The translations under genes and the position numbers were made by a program. DNA of 31,865 nucleotides, from the IMG/VR virus record IMGVR_UViG_3300046167_000379, positions 1 to 31,865 of that record. One strand, written 5' to 3'. Position 1 is the first letter of the stretch. Each line of letters opens with the position of its first letter. Below the pieces are notes generated by a model. That model did no database searches. It was not told where the DNA came from and saw only the letters and a program-made list of their open reading frames with translations. Below, in pieces: positions 6,675-13,095 of this stretch. This DNA comes from a virus.

Positions 6675-7069
6675 TCTCCCAACAATTCGGTAAGAACGCT
6701 TAGCACTTCACAAAGCTTGACAGTCTGCTTGTCGCTGATCTTCTTGCCCTCAAACCTAGCTCTATTGATCTTCTCAGCCAGCAGGTGAGCTGAATCGGCC
6801 AAGACCTGCGCCCTGTTTATTTCTTTCTGAAAGGGTTTAACTGCTTTTGCCATAAACTCATCGTCAGCCAGATCTTCTAAGTCTGCCGTCTCGCAGTTGA
6901 CCTGAATGATCGTCCCGTTCGTTGCCGCAAAGGTCACGCCAGAACTAAGGCAGTGTCTGTTCAGGCTCCCAAAAAATATGTTAAGCCGTGGTGCAACCAT
7001 GTTGATCAGGTCGCAGATATCGTCATTGCTCATCTTGTTTGCAACGTCTAAAAGCTCTTGGTGTTCCAT
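6665..7069 (-). CDS. Hypothetical helical accessory protein (134 residues)
   Basis: A mostly helical protein starting MEHQELLDVANKMS, with a short beta-like centre (VTFAATNGTIIQVNC) and a long C-terminal helical part ending LLGEEA. Two ATGs lie side by side; I chose the one at 7069 because AAGGAG is six bases from it and only three from the one at 7072. Its first three residues, MEH, also start the small protein at 29226. The function is not recognised. Confidence 0.7.
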   Translation of the reverse strand: MEHQELLDVANKMSNDDICDLINMVAPRLNIFFGSLNRHCLSSGVTFAATNGTIIQVNCETADLEDLADDEFMAKAVKPFQKEINRAQVLADSAHLLAEKINRARFEGKKISDKQTVKLCEVLSVLTELLGEEA

Positions 7070-7083
7070 CATCTTCTCCTTGC

Positions 7084-7099
7084 GGCGGCTTACGCCGCC
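7084..7099 (-). other. Stop-codon-in-loop hairpin
   Basis: A 6-bp stem GGCGGC/GCCGCC has loop GTAA on the coding strand. The loop is a GNRA-type tetraloop and contains the TAA stop of the 7090-7272 gene. AAGGAG for the next gene follows within a few bases. Confidence 0.85.
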
Positions 7100-7272
7100 T
7101 TCTTGTTTAAACGATTAGCGACTTCAGTGGCTTTGCTCTTGCTCCACAAATTGCCCCACTCGTTTTCCCACTCGCCATTTACATACAAGACCACTCGAAA
7201 ATCAGGGTACTCTTTGCCACTGATAACGCTGGATCTACGCTGTTCGACTTTGTACTCAATAACAAAAGACAT
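7090..7272 (-). CDS. Small hypothetical accessory protein (60 residues)
   Basis: A 60-residue protein, probably a beta sheet followed by a helix: MSFVIEYKVEQRR, FRVVLYVNGEWENEWGN, then KSKATEVANRLNKKAA. GGGAGG precedes the ATG, with rather long spacing. The central strand pattern resembles small single-domain phage proteins, but no family is assigned. It ends in KKAA, with the stop in a hairpin loop. Confidence 0.65.
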   Translation of the reverse strand: MSFVIEYKVEQRRSSVISGKEYPDFRVVLYVNGEWENEWGNLWSKSKATEVANRLNKKAA

Positions 7273-7287
7273 GCTACTTTTCCTCCC

Positions 7288-7303
7288 GGCGGCTTACGCC
7301 GCC
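7288..7303 (-). other. Stop-codon-in-loop hairpin
   Basis: A 6-bp stem GGCGGC/GCCGCC has the GNRA-type loop GTAA, which contains the TAA stop of the 7294-7815 gene. It is identical in stem and loop to the hairpin at 7084-7099. The ribosome site GGGAGG of the next gene follows. Confidence 0.85.
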
Positions 7304-7815
7304 TTCCTTGTTGCTGTTAATGTTGCATCCCCGTGCCATCCTGAGACTCGTGGCTTCCAGCCATCAACCTTGAGTTCTTCGGCTCTAGCATATGCCTTGC
7401 GAATGTCCGTGAATCTTTCGCGGATTCGCTCAACCTTTTCTTCTTTAGGTGCGGGATAAAGATCTTGGCCTTGACGCTTCTCAATCAACTTGCGAAGAGA
7501 GGCAACGTGATCGGTCATTGCTTGATACTGGAGGTTGTTTTTGCGAGCAGCTCGAAACTCTTCGTCGCTGAGGAGGAAGAGTTTGAGGTCGAGCAACTTC
7601 ATGCCAGCAAGTTGGCCTTGAATGAAGTTGATGATTTGAGTTGTTAGCTCGTGGCTTTTCTCAATCGGAAGCTCATTCGATCCCGGGCACTCGCCCTGAA
7701 ACATCCCCCAATCGACGGTGTAGCCGTGCTTAGCAATCATGCCGGTCTTGTTGTTAACCGCCTGCACTGAACCGCATACTTGGCAGGTTCCTCTGTGTGT
7801 GTGTCTTGCCATCAT
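7294..7815 (-). CDS. Zinc-ribbon-like accessory protein
   Basis: A 173-residue protein. The N-terminus has a probable metal site, CQVCG (Cys12, Cys15 by this start), then KHGYTVDWG and a further Cys in ECPGS, a pattern I have seen in phage and plasmid hypothetical proteins. The rest is helical and charged (RKLIEKRQ, KVERIRERFTDIRKAYARAEEL). The start at 7815 follows AAAGGG; a second ATG lies at 7812. Starting earlier, at 7890, would read through the leader hairpin. It is the first gene of the leftward accessory operon and may bind DNA or RNA, but no role is shown. Confidence 0.65.
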   Translation of the reverse strand: MMARHTHRGTCQVCGSVQAVNNKTGMIAKHGYTVDWGMFQGECPGSNELPIEKSHELTTQIINFIQGQLAGMKLLDLKLFLLSDEEFRAARKNNLQYQAMTDHVASLRKLIEKRQGQDLYPAPKEEKVERIRERFTDIRKAYARAEELKVDGWKPRVSGWHGDATLTATRKAA

Positions 7816-7832
7816 GTTTTCCCTTTGGTTAT

Positions 7833-7848
7833 GGGGGCAAGCGCCCCC
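7833..7848 (-). promoter_or_regulatory. Leader hairpin of the accessory operon
   Basis: A perfect 6-bp stem GGGGGC/GCCCCC with loop GCTT lies in the untranslated leader, just before the ribosome site of the 7294-7815 gene. There is no T run on either strand, so it is not an intrinsic terminator. It may protect the 5' end or regulate translation. Upstream (7849-7921) is AT-rich with an inverted TGCAAAT/ATTTGCA pair, but I found no good promoter boxes. Confidence 0.5.
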
Positions 7849-7921
7849 GACAAAAGGAATAATCGCACAATCCCGTGTCGTTGTACACACTTTTATGCAA
7901 ATAAATGCAACTATTTGCAGG

Positions 7922-8635
7922 TCATTCCAAACTGTTGTATCTCTCGATAAGCCGCTTCTTATCGTGCAGCCAGAAAACCAATAAGTATCGGTCGCCGCTC
8001 TCTACCGCTAGGCCACGGTGCAGGTTGGTGAAGGAAGGGAATATCAATGCGTGTCCACTGGGTAGCGGATTCAGGATGCCGTGGCGATGAAACTCTGTGC
8101 CACCACCCTTGTACTCATCGGTGTTGAGGGGAACCACCACGCTGATGTCGGCACTCTCGTCGTGATGCCACGCACCTTTCTGCTTATCCTTGGGGTTGTA
8201 GTTTGCAATCTGGATCGAAGAAACGTCCCGGCAATCCCTGTGGTACAGCGTATTGAAGATCGGGTTCAGCACGTTCTGCACGACGAACCACATCGTGCGG
8301 TACAGCTCAGGCACATGCTCTTGCAGCACAATCTCAGGGATCTGCCTCAGCTCATCCTCAGCTTCATTTGGCTCAAAGGGTATCTCCTGCTCCATGTGCT
8401 TGATCTCTTCGACCAACATCTTGCAGAACTGCCTCCGGAACAACGGCACCCGGTACACCTCGGGAAAGATCTTCTTGCATAGCTGGGACACAGGAGTCTT
8501 CTGTAGGCGCTCCCTGCCATCCCTAGCCCTGAACTCAGCAATCATCGGAACGGTCGCCTGAACCGCCTTGTAGAGCGGCTGGTTAACCATCCAATGCGAC
8601 TGCATTGACAACATATAATTTTTCATTTCATACAT
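7922..8635 (-). CDS. 2OG-Fe(II) oxygenase (prolyl-hydroxylase-like)
   Basis: A 237-residue enzyme with the double-stranded beta-helix pattern of 2-oxoglutarate, iron-dependent oxygenases. The iron ligands are the HxD motif in WHHDE (His157, Asp159) and a distal His206 in NLHRG; Arg216 in SGDRYLLVFWL would hold 2-oxoglutarate. Such enzymes hydroxylate proteins, nucleic acids or small molecules; the phage substrate is unknown. I take the ATG at 8635. No ribosome site is visible and a possible -10 box ends seven bases upstream, so the mRNA may be leaderless; ATGs at 8626 and 8614 are alternatives. It diverges from the RHH regulator gene. Confidence 0.8.
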   Translation of the reverse strand: MYEMKNYMLSMQSHWMVNQPLYKAVQATVPMIAEFRARDGRERLQKTPVSQLCKKIFPEVYRVPLFRRQFCKMLVEEIKHMEQEIPFEPNEAEDELRQIPEIVLQEHVPELYRTMWFVVQNVLNPIFNTLYHRDCRDVSSIQIANYNPKDKQKGAWHHDESADISVVVPLNTDEYKGGGTEFHRHGILNPLPSGHALIFPSFTNLHRGLAVESGDRYLLVFWLHDKKRLIERYNSLE

Positions 8636-8642
8636 TTGTGCA

Positions 8643-8671
8643 ATGATATACAATCCTATACAATTGCTCAA
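8643..8671 (-). promoter_or_regulatory. Putative promoter of the oxygenase gene
   Basis: On the minus strand TTGAGC (8666-8671) and TATCAT (8643-8648) are 17 bases apart. Transcription would begin about at the A of the ATG at 8635. The boxes overlap the TATACAAT direct repeats, which would let the neighbouring RHH protein repress it. Confidence 0.4.
8647..8664. promoter_or_regulatory. Direct repeats TATACAAT, candidate RHH operator
   Basis: TATACAAT occurs at 8647-8654 and 8657-8664, one helical turn apart. It lies in the gap between a ribbon-helix-helix gene and the divergent oxygenase gene. A rightward promoter may use TTGTGC (8636-8641) and TACAAT (8659-8664) with 17-base spacing. RHH proteins commonly bind short repeats at this spacing, so autoregulation is likely but inferred. 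Confidence 0.45.
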
Positions 8672-8690
8672 TATCAATTAGAGATCCGTC

Positions 8691-8867
8691 ATGGAAACCG
8701 AAGACCAAGCAGCGTTAGACAGGAAAAGAAAGTCGCTGGCGATTGACCTCGAAACATACGAGAGGCTACGCGACATCTGTGCGCGAGAGCGACGAACAAT
8801 AATCAGCCAGTTGCAACTCATGATTGAGCAGAAGCACGACGACCTGTTCGATAGGGATAATCATTGA
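8691..8867 (+). CDS. Ribbon-helix-helix (Arc/CopG-like) regulator
   Basis: A 58-residue protein. After an acidic N-terminus, KRKSLAIDLETYERLRDIC (about 12-30) and RERRTIISQLQLMIEQ (32-47) give the strand-helix-helix order of Arc/CopG/MetJ repressors. These dimerise and insert a two-stranded ribbon in the major groove. The ribosome site is weak (GAG about eight bases before the ATG). It overlaps the next gene's TTG by three bases and is divergent from the oxygenase gene, whose promoter it may control through the TATACAAT repeats. Confidence 0.7.
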   Translation: METEDQAALDRKRKSLAIDLETYERLRDICARERRTIISQLQLMIEQKHDDLFDRDNH

Positions 8868-9136
8868 AAAATTTATTTAAGAGAAAGCCGACCCAGATTC
8901 CTCAATCCTACCGCCCTGTGGCAGAGTCTAAGGAAGTTATCGATCTGTTTGGTAGGATGACCTTACACCAACAAGCCGCGCTCCTACGGCTCTGTAGTCG
9001 CAACCTGATGATCGACGTTGAGGGTGACTATCATATGGGCTATGACTTCGACTGGAACGTCAGTGGCGCAATGATTATCGCCACCCCAGCCGAGCCAGAT
9101 CTACCAATGCTAGGCGAGGGAAGCGATCCCGCCTAA
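8864..9136 (+). CDS. Hypothetical protein, TTG start (90 residues)
   Basis: A 90-residue protein. The TTG start overlaps the RHH gene's TGA (TTGA), with AGGGA upstream, so translation is likely coupled. It has a basic N-terminus (MKNLFKRKP), a helix (KEVIDLFGRMTLHQQAALLRLCSR) and an acidic aromatic part (YHMGYDFDWNVSG). I do not recognise a family. It converges on the long virion operon and overlaps its last gene by 27 bp. A GC-rich imperfect hairpin spans both stop codons, but it lacks a T run. Confidence 0.6.
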   Translation: MKNLFKRKPTQIPQSYRPVAESKEVIDLFGRMTLHQQAALLRLCSRNLMIDVEGDYHMGYDFDWNVSGAMIIATPAEPDLPMLGEGSDPA

Positions 9137-9688
9137 TGGCCCTCTGAGCCGCATAGCAAGCTCCCTGTCCTTATCTGAGGGCAGAATAGTAGGAGACATC
9201 GCCGGATCTATCTTTCCCATTGCTGGAGCCGTTGATGGCTTCTGTGATAGCGGTTCAAATGCAGGCGAATCCATTCCAACATCTGGTACGGTCATTTGAT
9301 CTAGCGCAGAAAGATCTGGAGATTTCGGCTTGGTCACTTCTTTGGCGCTCTCAATCATCCTTGCGCCTTGAACGCCTCGCTCTAATTGACCTGTCTCTGG
9401 GTTGACCTTATCAGGCTTGAAGCTTTCATCTGTTAGCTGATCAAAAACATCTGTAGCGCCGCGAGAAACCGCCTGAGTGACGAAATAAACGCCGGGCTTT
9501 ACCGCATCTATTTGTGCCGCCAACTCTCCAGCCACCTTGGGATCTATTAGCGCCTCGATAAGCTTGTCCTCATAAGCCTCCCTCTGAAAGCCAAGGGTAG
9601 CTGCCATGGAGTCATCAAAGCCACGGACTGCGATTCTCTGGGGAATCTCCACGACAGCCCTGAGCGCATTGGCCTGCAATTCGACCAC
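9110..9688 (-). CDS. C-terminal fragment of a frame-broken large virion protein
   Basis: This 192-residue frame continues the protein of the two genes before it on the transcript. The natural reading begins at about VVELQANALRAVVEIPQRI, which joins the preceding frame at ITG if one G is removed near 9690. It contains amphipathic helices (KLIEALIDPKVAGELAAQ) followed by a Pro/Ser-rich C-terminus (KPKSPDLSALD, PSTAPAMGK). The GTG start has no ribosome site, supporting a broken gene rather than a separate one. It is the last gene of the leftward virion operon. Confidence 0.6.
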   Translation of the reverse strand: MVELQANALRAVVEIPQRIAVRGFDDSMAATLGFQREAYEDKLIEALIDPKVAGELAAQIDAVKPGVYFVTQAVSRGATDVFDQLTDESFKPDKVNPETGQLERGVQGARMIESAKEVTKPKSPDLSALDQMTVPDVGMDSPAFEPLSQKPSTAPAMGKIDPAMSPTILPSDKDRELAMRLRGPLGGIASLA

Positions 9689-10601
9689 CGCCGGTAATGT
9701 CTTTCTCTAAGAATTTTCTGAGCGCCAACAACGGCTGTGTTGGTGATCCACCCTGCGTGGCAATGTAACTTGTTGCCTGCATCATCTCGACGAGATCAAC
9801 AAAATTCTCCAACTCTTGCGGCTCCATCATAGCCTCAAAGACCTTTGCCTTTGTGCCTCTGGCCTTAGCTCCACCGCGACCCATCATTACCTTCCCACGA
9901 ATGCCAAGCCTAGACAGAAATTTATTCTGAACACCTAGAGGGTTGATGCTCGATGTAATTGCATCGTCAAACTGTGTGCGTAGCCATGTGCCCTTGATAT
10001 TCTGCCAAACCTGCGGGTCTTGGGTCTGAATAAGTCGCCTAAGATCCCTAATATCTTTAGGCTTGGCCGTACCGTTAAACAACCGCTTGGTTACCCTTGC
10101 CGCAGCCTCTCCGCCTAACTCAGCCGCCTCTGCAAAGCTCCTAACAACGCCACGCTCTAAGGCCTGAAGGTGACCCTTTGAGGGATCATAGATTGCAGTA
10201 GCTCTGGCATATTCTGGGTTGGCAACCTTTAATCGCTCAGAAACCTGCGCCCGGATCTGGCTAACCTCTCGCTTTAATCCTTTCTGTCCATCTTTAGTAA
10301 GACCCTCGATGAGCGGCCTGAAATCGTTGGTTAGGGCGTTATGTAGCATCTCAGTGTTATCTTTAAGCCCCATCTCGGCTCGATTAGCGCCTTTGATAGG
10401 TACTCGATTGGGGGAGAAACCAGTAAAGTCGGTAAGCGCATCAACCATCGCCTGCTTAACGCGCCGAGCCTCACCCCGAAGATTTGCGTCTCCCAGCTCA
10501 GCCTCAAGCTTTGTCACAATGTCAGAAACATCAATAGGTATTTCTAGATCAAATGAGTTTCTTGTACACCACCCCGGCTCTTTCCTGACGCTTAGCCGCA
10601 A
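9615..10601 (-). CDS. Middle fragment of a frame-broken large virion protein
   Basis: The meaningful part runs from about 10560 (NSFDLEIPIDVSDIV) to about 9690 (FLEKDITG). The first 14 residues and the last 20 are out-of-frame readings of the neighbouring segments. It is helical and charged, typical of internal virion or ejection proteins (KREVSQIRAQVSERLK, LRRLIQTQDPQVWQNIKG, then ELENFVDLVEMMQATSY). The three segments at 9110-11703 together would give one protein of roughly 860 residues. No catalytic motif is recognised. Confidence 0.6.
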   Translation of the reverse strand: MRLSVRKEPGWCTRNSFDLEIPIDVSDIVTKLEAELGDANLRGEARRVKQAMVDALTDFTGFSPNRVPIKGANRAEMGLKDNTEMLHNALTNDFRPLIEGLTKDGQKGLKREVSQIRAQVSERLKVANPEYARATAIYDPSKGHLQALERGVVRSFAEAAELGGEAAARVTKRLFNGTAKPKDIRDLRRLIQTQDPQVWQNIKGTWLRTQFDDAITSSINPLGVQNKFLSRLGIRGKVMMGRGGAKARGTKAKVFEAMMEPQELENFVDLVEMMQATSYIATQGGSPTQPLLALRKFLEKDITGGGRIAGQCAQGCRGDSPENRSPWL

Positions 10602-11703
10602 GCTTCTTCAACACCTCGTCAGCGGCTTTAGCTAGATCTGACTCTGGATCTAAAGCCGTCCTACCCGAAAGCCGGGCTTGCTTTAGTTCTTGCAGGTATT
10701 TGCCCTGAAGAATTTCGTCAAAGAAAACGTCAGCGGCCTCCTCAACCTGTAATTGTCGGTTGTGGTAAAATTCCCAAAGCTTTTGTGACCCGGGCTGCAT
10801 CTGTAGGTAACGCTGAATCTGTGCAGCATTTGACATGATCCCTTGAGCCTCTGCCCTTGAGAGGTCTACATTGAACTTTTCTTTCGCAAACGCGATCTTT
10901 TCGTCAACAGTCTTTCCGCCGTCTGTCAAAATAGTCTGCAAGGCAGTACGACCGTCCGCACCGGGAAACTTCTTTGATGTGGTTCTAAACGCATTACCAG
11001 CAAGCTGAGCTGCTTTGGTTCCGAACGGGAACGCACCGAAAGCCGCACTCCAAGCCAGATCATCTTTTAGCTGAGAAACCTTTAACGGAGGCCCGTCAAA
11101 CATGGCAGATATGCCAGCCCTGCCTGCGTAAGTCGCGCCGCCAGCGGCTGCGGTGCCCGAACTTCCACCTGCCGCAGCGCCTGCGACAGCGCCAACAGGG
11201 TTCCCAGTTGTCGCCGCACCTAAAAATGCGCCACCAACTAAACCTACCGTGCCACCACCAAGTTCAGCTAAAAATTGTGCTGTCGGCCCTGCCCATCTGG
11301 CTGAGTCAACCAGAAGGCTATCCCTAAATTCCTTTACTGGCTTGTTGGTGTATGGATCTATGTAGGCAATATCTTCGTCTTCATCTAAGAAGTAAAAGTC
11401 AACGGGGTCGATGCCCCTTTCAACTAGCTCTGGGAATCGCTGCTGAGCAAGCCAAGCTGTCTGGTAACCTTGATCGTTTGACATGCCCTGAAGCAACGCC
11501 ATCCCGACACCAGATTTGTTTTCTTCTCGCTCTAAAAGAGCCTGCTCTCTAGGGGAAGGTGCAACGAGCTGAGACGTTTGAGCCAGCATGTTGCTTCTGT
11601 GTAGCTCAACAAATTCAGGGGTGTTTGCTAAATCCTCTTCCGTAACGTCGTCTTCAACTTCGTAAAAAATCCCGTCATTGTTGTAATTAATCTTTACAGG
11701 CAT
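10549..11703 (-). CDS. N-terminal part of a large virion (candidate ejection) protein
   Basis: A 384-residue frame with a natural start, MPVKINYNNDGIFYEVEDD, one base after the previous gene. Around 148-200 lies a Gly/Ala-rich stretch (GGGTVGLVGGAFLG, AGAAAGGSSGT) of the sort that can insert in membranes. Helical, charged sequence follows up to VVYKK. The frame then hits TGA at 10549-10551; removing one A near 10560 continues it into the next segment. Size, composition and position at the end of the tail operon suit an internal protein ejected with the DNA, like T7 gp15 or gp16 by role; homology is not claimed. Confidence 0.65.
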   Translation of the reverse strand: MPVKINYNNDGIFYEVEDDVTEEDLANTPEFVELHRSNMLAQTSQLVAPSPREQALLEREENKSGVGMALLQGMSNDQGYQTAWLAQQRFPELVERGIDPVDFYFLDEDEDIAYIDPYTNKPVKEFRDSLLVDSARWAGPTAQFLAELGGGTVGLVGGAFLGAATTGNPVGAVAGAAAGGSSGTAAAGGATYAGRAGISAMFDGPPLKVSQLKDDLAWSAAFGAFPFGTKAAQLAGNAFRTTSKKFPGADGRTALQTILTDGGKTVDEKIAFAKEKFNVDLSRAEAQGIMSNAAQIQRYLQMQPGSQKLWEFYHNRQLQVEEAADVFFDEILQGKYLQELKQARLSGRTALDPESDLAKAADEVLKKLAAKRQERAGVVYKKLI

Positions 11704-13095
11704 TTATTCCCCCGACTTCGGAACTTTTTGAATAGCAATACCAGATAGGTCAGTATTTACCGAGGGCGAAGTTTGCATATCAGCAAAGAGACTCTCCCTA
11801 AAGGCTTTCGCAGCTTCAGGCTCTTGTGATGCCAAAGCCTGCAATTCAGACGTTTCTTCCGCCGTCAAGAATTGGTTATCAGGCTTTTGCCGCCAAGCAA
11901 GTTCCCACCCTTGGGCCAGCCGAAGTCTATCAGAATCAGTTTCTGCATCCTTCAAAAGCCCTTCTGCAACGGCCTTATTGTAATCCTCAGCCTTCTTTAT
12001 GCTTAAATTAGCGATCCTTTGCAAAAAAGCCGCCTGCTTCAGCGCCCCCCCATGGGTAGAAGCAAGAGTTGGCGATGCTTGCAGAAACAAATTCATTTCT
12101 GTATTCGATATTGCACCTTTGGTTTGGCCAACTAAGCCCATTGCTATTCTAGTTCCCAAAGTCAGAACGAGCTGTTGATCATCGAGACTTTCGTCCGGCC
12201 TAACACCAAGCTCGCTCAAAACCTGCCTAGCAGGTAGGGTGCCAGCCGCTATCCGCCCCCAACCTTCTGGGCCAAGTCTAGCCAGTTGCAACATGAATTG
12301 ATTCGTTAACTGGTTCTGAGAAACAGCAGTTGACGCATCTTCAATCCATTTCCCTTCTAGCGCAATTAAAGCCTTTCCCGCTTCTTTATCAGAGGTCGAA
12401 ATAGGCATGACCCTGCTATCAACACTAACGGTAGAAGTCGGGAGCTTGATTTGCTTAGCGCCCGGAATCATCCTGATAGCTGCAACTTCAAATTGATTGC
12501 TTGGGTTCACTTCTACAGTTTTTACCCCGCCGTCCTCTGTAGGCACTTCGTAAATTATTGGATCATACGGTTTGTTAGCAAGCTTTATTCTTTCAAGCTC
12601 TATCTTGTTCAGATAATCTTTTGCAGACTTCTCGTCAGCCATAGCCATCTGCATTGCCTGCAAGCCGACCTGTCGATCAAGCGCGATCCTGCTTTCTTTA
12701 GACTTCCGAAGCCGGTCGTTGAAGTTAGAAAAGCCAACTCCCGCACTGCGGAACGCACCAGCTCTTGGGTCAGCAGATAGCATTGCAGCGCCTATATCGG
12801 AGGCCAAGTCATAAAAAGTTGGGCGCGTTGACTGAGAAAAATACGGCTTTAACCGCTCGGCGTACTTTTTGTAACTCTTGTCAAAATCAAAAGGCTCCGG
12901 GGTTTTTGGCTTCATAGCAGCCAGCATATCGTTAATTTGCGCCTGCATCGGGTCAACGGTTGTTTCTGGAGCTTCTGGCTTAACCTCCAAGACTTCTGTC
13001 TCTGAAACCACTTCGGGTGTCTTTAAGGGATCAACAGTCCCGCCGTCAGCAAGCCTTTGGATCTGCTGCTCTAACTGCGATCTTGATATGGCCAT
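11704..13095 (-). CDS. Virion protein, candidate internal/ejection protein (463 residues)
   Basis: The N-terminus MAISRSQLEQQIQRLADGG resembles the start of the neighbouring 588-residue protein (TPSQL then EEGG), and GG falls at residues 18-19 in both. A Pro/Glu-rich linker (about 24-62) follows, then mostly helical sequence (FDFDKSYKKYAERLKPYF, SKESRIALDRQVGLQAMQM, and helices to the C-terminus). No signal peptide or membrane span. It lies between two other large structural genes with a two-base gap or less, so it belongs to the virion operon. The function is inferred from context. Confidence 0.65.
   Translation of the reverse strand: MAISRSQLEQQIQRLADGGTVDPLKTPEVVSETEVLEVKPEAPETTVDPMQAQINDMLAAMKPKTPEPFDFDKSYKKYAERLKPYFSQSTRPTFYDLASDIGAAMLSADPRAGAFRSAGVGFSNFNDRLRKSKESRIALDRQVGLQAMQMAMADEKSAKDYLNKIELERIKLANKPYDPIIYEVPTEDGGVKTVEVNPSNQFEVAAIRMIPGAKQIKLPTSTVSVDSRVMPISTSDKEAGKALIALEGKWIEDASTAVSQNQLTNQFMLQLARLGPEGWGRIAAGTLPARQVLSELGVRPDESLDDQQLVLTLGTRIAMGLVGQTKGAISNTEMNLFLQASPTLASTHGGALKQAAFLQRIANLSIKKAEDYNKAVAEGLLKDAETDSDRLRLAQGWELAWRQKPDNQFLTAEETSELQALASQEPEAAKAFRESLFADMQTSPSVNTDLSGIAIQKVPKSGE

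Noticed and set aside
7833-7848. Intrinsic terminator before the accessory operon
   Set aside because: The stem is strong but neither side has a T run, and it lies in the leader of the 7294-7815 gene.
9110-9136. Terminator between the convergent genes at 9.1 kb
   Set aside because: The GC-rich inverted repeat is imperfect and no T run follows on either strand.
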